Source: Telopea speciosissima (taxonomy: Eukaryota; Streptophyta; Magnoliopsida; Proteales; Proteaceae). From it: 64,000 nt of DNA. Positions 44,388 to 53,469 of this stretch are shown piece after piece. The position numbers and the translations under genes are program-made. Below the pieces are notes generated by a model that saw only the letters and a list, made by a program, of their open reading frames with translations, did no database searches and was not told the origin of the DNA. Every line of letters begins with the position of its first letter. Within the stretch, counting starts at the first letter, position 1. The DNA lies in the NCBI RefSeq assembly GCF_018873765.1, contig NC_057918.1, positions 66,382,871 through 66,446,870 on the forward strand. Direction: 5' to 3'.

Positions 44388-46225
44388 TTGGTCCGACCTG
44401 CCGGATCTTCTGCCTCGGTCATTACATTGGTGCTTTCATTGAGAGAAATCGGCAACCAACCATGATCGACGAACTCCGCCTCATCCCATTGTTCGCCTTT
44501 GCTCAGGAATTGAAGGACATTCGAGCCTTGTTGCTTGATTACAAGAAGAACTGCGTCAAGATGCTAAACAATATATCAGATCTACAGCTTAGTTCCGTGG
44601 CAATCAATGAACAATCAAAGGAAGTGCAGTGTCTGGTACGTGAATTAATCGACGAAGAAAATTCCAACGCCATGGCAGATCTTGAATCTCTAGCGCACGA
44701 CGATGCACATGCCAACTCCACGACTTTGGTTTCGGCACTTGTGGCATTAGATCCGGCTACCAGCGTCGTGAATGATGACCACCTTCATACCATTAGCGTC
44801 GCCCACAATCAGCATGGAGACCAGACCTTCAACGATGCAGCCATGGAGCAGAATCGGGTTGCTTCAACGATCGTGGCAGCAGCGCTCGTTCCTTCCTTCG
44901 TCGGTCAGAATCCAACCGGAACAGAGTTCATTCCTGCCATTGTATCTTTCCGAATGCACAAAGTCGATCTGGAAAACACCGGCGCAGTGCTAACTCTTCG
45001 TTTCATGGTGATGGAAGAGCACATCCAATCCATTCATGTCACTCCCTCCCCTGTTCTGCCTTGGAGGGAAATGAAGAAACAAGAAATAGAGGAGGATGAG
45101 AACCAACGGCCGCCACCGGAGCCTCCACCACTTCTGCAAGTATCCAGCTGCCAGCGTCTCAGCTGTTGGACCAGCGAAGGTCCGGACTATATGGACACCA
45201 TAGATTCCATTTTCTGTTTCTGCTCATTTCTTCTTTCTCAATTTCTATTCTCCATAAGCCCACCTTATAGAACCGAAACCCACTTTCACTCTATCTTCTT
45301 CCTACATCAGATCACCGACCCTCTTAATTTTACTTCTCTAATCCGTTTTCTCCATTTTTCTCAACCAAATCCATTTCTTTCATTTTTTCCATTTTTTCCA
45401 TCTTTTTATCATTTTCCATGTTTATTCTTCTTCAATTTCTACCCACCGATCCTCACACCATCTCAAATCCCACCAATAAACTGTTCCAAATCCATTTTCT
45501 GTTTCTTCCATTTTCTTCAAATGCATTATGTGCCGCTGTTAATCGTTATCGCAATCCAACCATGGCACCGGGGATTTGTAGCTCTTAAGATTCAAAAAGG
45601 TGCCACGGAATTTTCTCAAGCTGCCCTCGATGAGGTCGAAGTCCTCTATGCGATTGCTGATGGTGAACTCTCTAATTCAAAAGGGGTTGTTCGATTAATT
45701 GACCACTTCAAGCATGCAGGCCCAAATGGGCAGCACCCTGGTATGGTTTTTGAGTTTCTTGGTGATAGTTTACTACGGTTGAACAAATATAACTCTTATA
45801 GTGGCCTTGAATTGAACAAGCCATATGAGAGTGTCGGTGGGTCGTGTGCTGGGTTGGGGAGGCTGAATCGACAGCAACTGCTGCAAGTGCTACTGAACTC
45901 CTTGATGGAGAGTGGAAGCCCAGTGTATACTGTGGATGAATCACTAGTACCCTTGGGGTTTGGGAATTTCCAATATTTTTTGCTTGCTTTTGCTGGGATA
46001 AGTTGGGTTACAGAAGCTATGGAAATGATGTTTCTCTCTTTTGTGGGACCAACAGTTCAGGTAAAGAATGTTTTTGTTACATCTGCATTGGTATTCTTGT
46101 GTGTGAGTTTGGGAAGGATTTTTTATGCGAGAAAGTTGTTCGACGAACTTCCTCAGAAAATGTCGTGCTTTGGACAGCAATGCTGGATGGGTATGCGCAA
46201 CGTGAGGAACCAATGTTGGGTTTGA
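44360..46225 (+). CDS. 621-codon chimeric frame of the retrotransposon (unknown N-terminus, kinase piece, transporter piece)
   Basis: One uninterrupted frame starts inside the 5' LTR; a likelier start is the Met of 'MIDELRLIPLF' at about 44462. Residues about 35-275 are an unrecognised, partly helical segment ('FAQELKDIRALLLDYKKN') ending in a Pro-rich stretch. Residues about 280-400 translate what looks like a 5'-UTR. Residues about 406-488 are the SRPK lobe piece and 519-567 the transporter piece. The rest runs into PPR-derived DNA partly out of frame. The kinase piece keeps the VALK lysine but lacks the HRD and DFG motifs, so no kinase activity is expected. Whether the frame is translated is unknown. 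Confidence 0.55.
   Translation: MAPLHLIHNIGPTCRIFCLGHYIGAFIERNRQPTMIDELRLIPLFAFAQELKDIRALLLDYKKNCVKMLNNISDLQLSSVAINEQSKEVQCLVRELIDEENSNAMADLESLAHDDAHANSTTLVSALVALDPATSVVNDDHLHTISVAHNQHGDQTFNDAAMEQNRVASTIVAAALVPSFVGQNPTGTEFIPAIVSFRMHKVDLENTGAVLTLRFMVMEEHIQSIHVTPSPVLPWREMKKQEIEEDENQRPPPEPPPLLQVSSCQRLSCWTSEGPDYMDTIDSIFCFCSFLLSQFLFSISPPYRTETHFHSIFFLHQITDPLNFTSLIRFLHFSQPNPFLSFFPFFPSFYHFPCLFFFNFYPPILTPSQIPPINCSKSIFCFFHFLQMHYVPLLIVIAIQPWHRGFVALKIQKGATEFSQAALDEVEVLYAIADGELSNSKGVVRLIDHFKHAGPNGQHPGMVFEFLGDSLLRLNKYNSYSGLELNKPYESVGGSCAGLGRLNRQQLLQVLLNSLMESGSPVYTVDESLVPLGFGNFQYFLLAFAGISWVTEAMEMMFLSFVGPTVQVKNVFVTSALVFLCVSLGRIFYARKLFDELPQKMSCFGQQCWMGMRNVRNQCWV
45577..45825 (+). pseudogene. Captured SRPK (SR-protein kinase) N-lobe fragment
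   Basis: The frame reads 'FVALKIQKGATEFSQAALDE', 'VEVLYAIADGELSNSKGVVR' and 'LIDHFKHAGPNGQHPGMVFE', then 'FLGDSLLRLNKYNSYSGLEL'. This matches the ATP-site lysine, helix C and hinge regions of plant SRPK kinases, which phosphorylate SR splicing factors. The catalytic loop and everything after it are absent. No introns remain in the piece, but it may equal a single exon. Confidence 0.88.
45914..46060 (+). pseudogene. Captured N-terminus of an organic cation/carnitine-type MFS transporter
   Basis: The frame reads 'GSPVYTVDESLVPLGFGNFQ' and then 'YFLLAFAGISWVTEAMEMMF', ending 'LSFVGPTVQ'. This is the start of plant organic cation/carnitine transporter 7-like (NiaP/SV2-related) proteins, with the first transmembrane helix and the 'EAMEMM' motif. 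Homology stops sharply at a 'CAG|gta' boundary, where PPR-like sequence begins. It is a fragment without transport function. Confidence 0.8.
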
Positions 46226-46690
46226 TGGTGTTTACGGAGATGGTTGGTGAAGGTATTCAGCTTGATGTTGTGGTTATGGTTAGATTGCTTTTGATTTGTA
46301 GTCAAAGGGGTTGGCTGAGACATGGTAAGAATGTGCACGAGTGGAATATTCGGAGGTGTCTGCGGCTGGGATTGTATTTAGGAAGAGATGTGGTTTCGTG
46401 GGCTGCATTGATATTGGGGTGTGGGATGAATGGAAGTGTCAATGTTGCTTTGGATCTCTTTTATCTGATGTGCAGGGAGGGATTGGTTCCCACTGAGATT
46501 ACTTTTGTTGGGATCTTGTATGCTTGCAGTTATTGTGGAAGGGTGGATCAGGGATTTGAGTACTTCAAGAGGATGAGGGAAGTATATGGGATTATGGTGG
46601 CATTGTTGATTTGCTTACTAGGCCAGCGTGGGTACAAGAAGCACATGATTTTATTCAAAATGTGCCACTGGATTCCAATTGCATGTTTAT
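46061..46690 (+). pseudogene. Captured PPR-protein fragment, frameshifted and internally deleted
   Basis: In successive frames the sequence reads 'KNVFVTSALV', 'GRIFYARKLFDELPQ', 'NVVLWTAMLDGYAQREEPML', 'RDVVSWAALILGCGMNGSVN', 'VPTEITFVGILYACSYCGRV' and 'EAHDFIQNVPLDSN'. These are PLS-type PPR motifs. A deletion appears between 'LGLYLG' and 'RDVVSW', and frame changes occur near 46160 and 46590. It is not a copy of the PPR gene at 106-2124. Confidence 0.88.
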
Positions 46691-47070
46691 TAGATATGTT
46701 CTGGTACCTCACAAGATCAAGGATGCAGAAAGGTCTCAAGATCCTAAGGAACAGGCTGCAAATGAAATGGCTTCATTAATTAGAGATCCCAATATATCAA
46801 CTTCATTCCATTTGAAATTTCAGCAACTTTCCCGACCGCCACTTGTTTGTGATAATGTTGGACTGAACGAGCTCCTTCAGCCTTTTGATCCAGGTGGATA
46901 CCACAACCCCATGAATGCCACCACCCAGCTGCTGATTATGATATGTTTTGTGTTTGATCCAAGGATCGATGTACAAGGTTTACCACAGAACCTTGAGGAG
47001 TTTCAGCTCCAGTTGTCCATGGATTCTCAGTAGAACCTTGAGGCAAGGTTCTGTCCGAAGGGGATGATAA
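46690..47070 (+). other. 3' internal region of the chimeric element
   Basis: A frame (46611-47033) continues through 'DPKEQAANEMASLIRDPNIS' and 'SRPPLVCDNVGLNELLQPFD', which may be a further captured fragment that I do not recognise. It ends 'LPQNLEEFQLQLSMDSQ', reminiscent of retrotransposon polyprotein ends, just before the polypurine tract. Confidence 0.4.
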
Positions 47071-47334
47071 TGTTACAATCATAGGCTGTGGGGTACTCTG
47101 TTAGTGGTTAAGGGTAGATGGATAATTAGTGGTTAAGGGTAATTGGGTAATTTGATTGAGAAATGGCTTTATATAGTGTATGGATCGATTGTAAAGGATA
47201 TGAATAGTAAAATCTCACTTTCCACTTATTTCTTATTCTCTCCTTCTCTTATGCTTTCTCTTCCTTCTTTGTCTTCTTCTTCTTCTATCTCTGCTTCTCT
47301 TGCGTCATCGCACCACTTCATCTGATTCATAACA
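47071..47334 (+). repeat. 3' LTR of the chimeric element
   Basis: This is the 264-bp partner of 44124-44387, identical in length and about 97% identical by eye. Confidence 0.9.
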
Positions 47335-47475
47335 AGATCTCCTGTCCGCCATAATGCTTAGCTTTTGTATGGTCATGGTTTTTAAAACTAGACCCATGAA
47401 CCAATAACCAAAAATGGATTTGATTCTAGTTCAACTCAATTCATGGGACCCCACCCTAGTTGCTAGGTAAAATTG

Positions 47476-47664
47476 CAATTTGGATCCTCTACTGCCCAGC
47501 TGCCCGGTAGGACCGTGCTCCCTAGACACGACAAGGCGTGCAATGACCGCCTTATCTCTGCTCAAGCGTCTTGTCCGAGTGAGGGTAAGGCGGTTATTGC
47601 GCACCTCACCATGTCTGGGCAGCACGGTTCTACCGGACAGCTCGACAATAGAAGATCTGAATCT
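47476..47664. mobile_element. Mutator-type MITE, 189 bp, 9-bp target duplication
   Basis: Perfect 'gtaaaattg' duplications lie at 47467-47475 and 47665-47673. The arms and the centre ('caatgaccgccttat..', 'gagggtaaggcggt') match the element at 27602-27777, so both belong to one family. Confidence 0.88.
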
Positions 47665-48020
47665 GTAAAATTGGAATTGACTCCCTTTTTGGGGCACTAA
47701 AAAGCGTGCAAGTAGGGATTGGGTAAAAAAGTAAATTCAATCTTGAGGAGGTTTTTTGGATAAGAAGTCTTCCACAAACCCAAGCAGTGAGTCTGGTATA
47801 ACGCCCACTCTGAAATAGCATAGGCACATCCATTGTCATTTCTATATAAATATAAAAATGAGTAGATCTCAAGCCAAAGTAAGAGGAGCCTAATACATAA
47901 CAAAATAGTAGAGACCTCAATTGGCAGAGGGATCGAATCATCCAAAATTCTTTTTTTTCCTGGGGGAGGGGGGGGGGGGAATGAATTAACCTTTATTGAA
48001 GAAAAGAAGAACTATTTATA

Positions 48021-48295
48021 AGGATCTAAACGGATCAGATTCGGCTCGGATAGTGCTATATCTGCATCCGCAATCCAATTAGTTTTTAGACAGATTCAAA
48101 TAGTGCAAAATGGATACTGACACGGATACAGATCAGATATTTTATCCATTTACATGTAAATATAGCTTTTTGGATAGCTATAGCCTATCCGTATCTGCAT
48201 CCGCATCCGTTTAGCTTTTGGACGGATTTAGATAGTGCTAAACGGATACGAGCACGGATACGGAAACAGATTTCGGCTATTCATTTACATCTCTA
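48021..48295 (-). repeat. MITE related to 52809-53126, opposite orientation
   Basis: The reverse complement aligns with the hAT-like element at 52809-53126 through 'gtaaatgaatagcc.aaatc' and repeated 'cggatacgg..' and 'tagtgctaaacgg' words. The left end is degenerate and no target duplication is clear. Confidence 0.7.
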
Positions 48296-48429
48296 TATTG
48301 ATGATTGTGTCAATGGGATACTTGGATTGAGGATCTTTTATCTTTTGCATTGTATATAGTTCTGTAATCATATTTATTGTTGTTTTCGCTTTTAGTTGAT
48401 CTTTTGGGATAAAACGTAAAATAATAAAT

Positions 48430-48567
48430 AGAGAATGTTTTCTATATCGGGGGCGCAGGCTGCACCTAGACACATGGGGGTGGGTAAAATGACCAGTCTG
48501 CCCCCCTAAATGGCAGACCCATGTATCTGGGTGTAAGCTGCGCTGCGGCATAGAGAACATCAGCCCT
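48430..48567. mobile_element. Mutator-type foldback MITE, 138 bp, 9-bp target duplication
   Basis: 'ataataaat' is repeated perfectly at 48421-48429 and 48568-48576. The arms contain 'gcgcaggctgcacctagacacatggg' in shortened inverse form on the right. The same family is seen at 19359-19465. Confidence 0.82.
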
Positions 48568-48837
48568 ATAATAAATTATCTATCTCTTAGACTTTTGAAC
48601 TCCTTTTAGTATTGAAACGCTTCCGCATTCTTGATTTTACATTTGCTTATAATGTAAATATATTTCTTCCCGCACTCTAATGTACATATGAGTTGTATTG
48701 AGTTGCCTATGATTCGAGCCATTGCATCGAGATCCTGGTGATAATTTAGGATGTTGGTAAGGATCCTAGTCATACCAAAACCTTAGGATGGGGGTTGAGA
48801 TGTGACACCAGGATGGGAGAGCAGTGATGGCAAGAAA

Positions 48838-49580
48838 ATTTGGAAGAGATCAGAGGAAGCCCCAATTATGATATCATATAAACTGCCCAATCTCAAAATC
48901 AAAGATATTTTTAAGCTGCTCACTAGCATCAACTCCAACCCCAAAAATGAAGATCAATGATTTTTGGTTCGTAATCTTGGTATCAGCTGGACAGATCGGC
49001 CGATACGGATTGGGATCACCCAAATTTGGGCAAATTTGACATTTTTGTCCCCGTTTTTAAAATCTGATTTTTTAAAACCTTTTTACCTATGTCCGTACAG
49101 CTGGATCGGATCGGTATCGGAACCAGTCTCAACCAATATTGATCCGATCCGGCCAAAATCCGCCAATCCGATCCAAGTTTACAAACTATGATGCCAAGAC
49201 AATTTGAAAGAAATCAGATCGAGGAAGCCCCAAATAAGATATCATCAACTACCCAATCTCAAAATCAAAGATATTTTTAAGCTGCCCACTAGCATTAACT
49301 TCAACACCAGAAATGAAGATCAATGATTTTTGGGGATTAGAGACCAACCCTATTTGTGAAAAGCCGAAGAACATCCTTGATGGCCTAACAAGAGATAGTA
49401 GAAGCATAGGAGAAAATAAACACATCATTAGCATAGAAAATAAAAAGCATTTGATTAAATCTTAGCAATTCGAATGAAAAATAATCGGATCGAGTATCAT
49501 CAATAGTGGTTTTCAAGTCCAATCTAATAGCCATGGCTTCTACAATAGCTGCCGAACTACAGTAAGGGTATGTGCTGATT
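48838..49580 (-). pseudogene. LINE reverse-transcriptase fragment, interrupted
   Basis: On the minus strand the frames read 'FIFYANDVFIFSYAST', corresponding to the 'FADD' catalytic box of LINE reverse transcriptases with Asp changed to Asn. They continue 'AIKDVLRLF' and 'NPQKSLIFISGVEVNASGQL'. A 130-bp stretch (48838-48967) is repeated at 49203-49332, on either side of an unrelated ~230-bp insert (about 48968-49200). Confidence 0.72.
48968..49200. repeat. Insert with 'ggttcgtaatct' ends (MITE-like)
   Basis: The segment starts 'ggttcgtaatcttggtatc' and ends with a rough inverse ('..aagtttacaaactatgatgccaag'). Its interior of repeated 'gatccgatc' words resembles sequence at about 56908-57110. 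It splits the LINE fragment. Confidence 0.5.
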
Positions 49581-50104
49581 CCTCGCACATCAGGATTCCT
49601 TGAAGAAGCTTTTCCTTCACAAATCCGACATTTTGAGTGATGTAGAGGGGTTGATTAGGTTAGAACTCTGACCAACTTCTAGATGGGTGATATCTTATAT
49701 TCTTTATCACAAAAAAAAGGGTGATATCTTATCTTGGGATCTTAATTCAACCAAATGCTCCATATTTGTATTGAACGGCTCTGCTGATATCAAGCTAAAG
49801 ATGTCATAATTGGCTTTTCAACCATTGTTAGCTCTATATTGCTACTTATGGTGATGAATCTAGAGAAAACCTGACTTAGATTGAATTAGTTAACTCTATA
49901 TTAATATGTAATTAAATTGTGCAAAGTTTGATGGTGGTGCATGATCCAGTGGAAGGATCAAAGGGCCAATTTTGTATCAGCTAGACCATCCGATTTAACT
50001 CGGGATCCTTGGATTCAAACCAAAGACCCTCTCTGGGATTTATCTACAATTTCATAAAAAAAAAAAAAAAAAAAAAAATTTGGGATCATTGGTATAAAAA
50101 CTCT

Positions 50105-50262
50105 AAAAGGTATATCCAGTGTATGAGGTTCCAGCCATTATGGGGTCTAGGGTGGATCACAATGAATACAATTATACCTTTGCTTTCACAGTAAAACTGT
50201 TTCCAGATTCAAACCCGTGATCACTTGATCACAATAGTGCACCTTACCGTTGTGGTTAAAGA
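50105..50262 (-). repeat. Au-type SINE, nearly complete
   Basis: On the minus strand the sequence runs from 'acggtaaggtgcactattgt' through the Pol III B-box-like 'atcacgggtttgaatc' and 'ggaaacag..' to 'gaccccataatggctggaac', then 'ctcatacactggatatacc' and a short T run. This is the order of plant Au SINEs, with moderate divergence. Confidence 0.8.
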
Positions 50263-50568
50263 TATTCTTCAAAGAATCGATGGAGATAATTTCTACTCTA
50301 AAGCTGATAAGTAGTAAGTAATATAAGGATCTAAAATATCCTCAACCAGCCCAAGAATAAATAATTTCCAGCTACCCTAAAAATGGGAGGAACAAGAACC
50401 ATATATATAAATGATACCAAACCCAGCTTTGTCAATGGAAGTCAAAGATAAGAAAAGCCTTAAATTAGTCAACCTACCACCTGTCATCATATAACCAACA
50501 AATCCTCACCTGGTTCCAACTGTTTAAAACCTTTTAACTTCCTGAATAGCCTCATCAATCTTCACCCC

Positions 50569-50575
50569 TATATAG
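50569..50575 (+). promoter_or_regulatory. TATA box of the C2-domain gene
   Basis: TATATAG lies about 195 bp upstream of the ATG. It is followed by a CT-rich leader and a (CCA)n tract (about 50693-50745), which ends 24 bases before the start codon. A transcription start near 50600 is inferred. Confidence 0.55.
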
Positions 50576-50769
50576 TTTTCACCTTCTCTCTATCAACCTC
50601 ACCTGTTGGTGCCTGGTGCAACCTCCTCCTCTCTTCCCTCGTCGTCCTTCTCTCAGACGACGAGGACATCGGACGACGGGGAACGCACCATCTCCACCAC
50701 CACCACCACCACCGCCACCACCCCACCACCACCACCACCACCACCTCAAGCAATCCCAATCAATTCATC

Positions 50770-51909
50770 ATGTCTGTAAAGAAGGCAACGCCGCCGACTC
50801 CCTTCCAGCTCCTTGAGATCAATGTAATATCGGCACAAGATCTCGCCCCTGGGACCCGTAACATGCGTACCTACGCCGTCGCATGGGTTCACCCAGGTCG
50901 CAAGCTCTCCACCCGTGTTGATAGCCATGGCCACGCAAACCCAACCTGGAACGACAAGTTTGTCTTCCGCGTCGACGAACAGTTTCTCAATTCCGATACC
51001 TCCGCCGTCATGATTGAGATCTATGCCCTTCGCTGCTTCCGCGACGTACGCGTTGGCACCGTTCGAGTCCTCGTCGGTAACCTGGTCCCACCTTCTGTTC
51101 GATCTGGTGGGACCACCCACCATATCGGAATGCGATTCGTGGCCCTTCAGGTCCGACGCCCATCGGGCCGTCCACAAGGAATCCTCAATATCGGAGTTGC
51201 CGTACTTGATAGCTCCATGCGTAGTATGCCACTCTACACCCATGTCTCCGCCTCCGCCGTCGGATACCGAGATCTCATGGGTGAAGAAGCCCATACCCCT
51301 CACCACAGCAACCATCCACCACCCAAGATCCAGCTCCGCCGCACTAGGAGCGAACGCTCCGAGGCCTGCAACGACACCGTGTCGCAGAAAACTGGCTCCA
51401 TCGTTAACGGTTCGGATATAGGAATCGGCCGACGTAGTAGCGTTGGAGGAGGAATACCACCGCTAAAATTTATCACGGCGGCCACCCCCAATGGTTCCAC
51501 GTACGCAGATTCGGAGATCGGACCAGCGCCGTCAGTAGTGGCGGCGGGACTGGCGGTGGAGGACTTCTTTCAGGCGAACGAGATAGGGAGTTCAATACTG
51601 GAGGGTTGGAGCGTGGAAGAAGGAAGCATTGAGGGGCTTAGATCGAAACTGGATAGGTGGCGAACGGAACTTCCACCAATTTACGATCGTGGGTACGGGA
51701 CTTACCGGACACCTCGCCGGCATACTCGCAGACACACCGACGGCGAAATTGGGGGAGGATTGTTCTCGTGCTTTGGTAGCTCATATGGGTGTGAATGTAC
51801 CTTCTTCTGTGGGCCCGGATCAAGGAAGAAGAAGCTTGGAAATCGGGAGAAGTATCCACAAAGCCCTTCTGAATCTCTGGTGCTATCTAAACCCAGTCGT
51901 CTCTTATAA
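50770..51909 (+). CDS. C2-domain protein (SRC2-like), single exon
   Basis: The frame encodes 379 residues from an ATG preceded by a trinucleotide-rich leader. Residues about 10-125 form a C2 domain ('FQLLEINVISAQDLAPG', 'YAVAWVHPGRKLSTRVD', 'NPTWNDKFVFRVD'). This fold binds membrane lipids, sometimes with Ca2+; the loop acidic residues are only partly kept, so Ca2+ binding is uncertain. A Ser/Gly-rich, probably disordered region follows. Near the C-terminus is a Cys/Gly segment ('GGLFSCFGSSYGCECTFFCG') that could carry lipid attachment sites. Plant proteins with this layout are related to SRC2 and to C2 proteins linked to cold or defence responses. The GC content is higher than in the surroundings. 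No frame damage is seen. Confidence 0.9.
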   Translation: MSVKKATPPTPFQLLEINVISAQDLAPGTRNMRTYAVAWVHPGRKLSTRVDSHGHANPTWNDKFVFRVDEQFLNSDTSAVMIEIYALRCFRDVRVGTVRVLVGNLVPPSVRSGGTTHHIGMRFVALQVRRPSGRPQGILNIGVAVLDSSMRSMPLYTHVSASAVGYRDLMGEEAHTPHHSNHPPPKIQLRRTRSERSEACNDTVSQKTGSIVNGSDIGIGRRSSVGGGIPPLKFITAATPNGSTYADSEIGPAPSVVAAGLAVEDFFQANEIGSSILEGWSVEEGSIEGLRSKLDRWRTELPPIYDRGYGTYRTPRRHTRRHTDGEIGGGLFSCFGSSYGCECTFFCGPGSRKKKLGNREKYPQSPSESLVLSKPSRLL

Positions 51910-52808
51910 GTTGTAACCCTAAAATCAAAATTTGTAAGACAACAGAGGAAGCTGTGAATTGAGAGAAGAAGAAAGAAGAAGAAGAAGCAGTTCCAGACTT
52001 CCAGTTGCAGAGTGGTTTGAGGGAGAAGAGAGAGACACGAACATGCGCCTGGTGCGTGTGAACTTTTGGCGCCCAAATATAGTATTTTTGTTAATTTTTT
52101 GAATTTTATATTATTTTTTTTAAAATTTTTTTGTAAAGGAAGCTTACGCTTCACAAGACTCATATGTGTATGTACTGCTAACGTGCGCAGTGGGTCAAGT
52201 TTGCAGACCAAGGAATTGGCCAATTGGGCGTAGACGCAGGGAGGTACTGCTGGAAGATAGCCCTCCTTCTCTCCGTGTGTCTCTGAGACCTATTTTAATT
52301 TTCTTTTCTTTTACTATTTTTAAAAACATTTATTTTTTCCCCCCTTCACCACAAATTTTATTTTTAGGGAACGAGATGCAAAGGAGAGATTGATATGGTG
52401 CGACAAAAAAAACAGCTTTTTGTATTTTAGGAATGTAAATTAAGATCTTAATTGTGAATTTAAATTAAAGCTAATAATGCCGTGTTTTGCGGGGTTTTGC
52501 AATTGTAATTAATTTTTTTTTTTTGGGTTATGATTGCTTGCTATAACCTTGTTGTGAGTTTTTAATATTAGAACCAAAATTCAAGATTTATTTTTTTTAT
52601 GCTAAAATTAAAGATTTATTCTCTAAATCTAACTAAAGGCGTCAAAATGGAACCGGAACCGAATATCAAATCCAGAATTGATCGTTTACGATCGAACTAA
52701 ACCGTGAATAGTTATCACTTTCAATTCGTAGGTACTTCCAGTTCTTCCAATTCCTCTAATATGGGGATTTACCCAAAAAAAAAAAAAAAAATCCTCTAAT
52801 ATGGGGAG

Positions 52809-53126
52809 TAGGGGTGTAAATGAATAGCCAAAATCCGTTTTCGTATCCGTGTCCGTATACGTTTAGCACTATTCGAATCCGTCTGAAAGGTAAATGGATG
52901 TGGATACGGATATGTTATAACTATCTGAAAAGCTATATATACATGTGAACAGATAAAACATCCGATCCGTATCCGTGTCCGTATTCGTTTAGCACTATCC
53001 GAATCCGTCCAATAACTAATTGGATGCGGATGCGGATATAGCACTATCCGAATCCGTCTGATAACTAATCAGATGCGGATGCAGATATAGCACTATCCGA
53101 GCTAAATCCGATCTGTTACAGCCCTA
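52809..53126 (+). mobile_element. hAT-like MITE, 318 bp, 8-bp target duplication
   Basis: The ends are TAGGGGTGTAAA and TTACAGCCCTA. Perfect 'atggggag' duplications lie at 52801-52808 and 53127-53134. The interior contains a ~56-bp tandem unit ('gcggatatagcactatccga'). Confidence 0.88.
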
Positions 53127-53469
53127 ATGGGGAGTGGACCCCACCTTGGGTAGTGTTTTCGGGCAGGGGGTAGGGTGGTCAGTTCAGCTCCCATGTGAGG
53201 AATTGGAGGGGATAACGATTCTTGAACTGCACCATAGAAAAATGATTTGGTTTTGATTTTATAGGTTCTATTCCTGGTTCGGTTTTGATTTGCACTGCAA
53301 ATCAACCGAGGTTCTAAACCGAATAGAAATCGGTTCCTCTTAGTCGAATACTAGCCCATGCATTGACTGGATTAATTAATAACATAATAATTAATTTAAT
53401 AAATTACAATTATTGTAATATACTTGAAACATAAAATAAGTTAAATGTCCTGGGTTGACTATATATTAT

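Larger units (their letters stand above)
44124..47334 (+). mobile_element. Chimeric LTR retrotransposon carrying at least three host-gene fragments
   Basis: Two 264-bp LTRs (44124-44387 and 47071-47334), both TGTTACA...CATAACA, differ at about seven positions. A polypurine tract ('GAAGGGGATGATAA', ending 47070) precedes the 3' LTR. The interior has no protease, reverse transcriptase or integrase. Instead it holds a unique N-terminal frame, an SRPK-type kinase piece (45577-45825), a start-of-protein piece of an organic cation/carnitine-type transporter (45914-46060) and a PPR-protein piece (about 46061-46690). No 5-bp target duplication was found. Maize Bs1 is the known parallel for an LTR element with three host-gene fragments. 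Confidence 0.88.

Noticed and set aside
44360-46225. Functional protein kinase gene
   Set aside because: Only the N-lobe piece is present, and the HRD and DFG motifs and the C-lobe are absent. The frame lies between two LTRs and merges with unrelated transporter sequence.
50746-51421. Frames on both strands overlapping the C2 gene
   Set aside because: The GC-rich coding sequence leaves long open antisense and shifted frames. Only the 50770-51909 frame gives a C2 domain.
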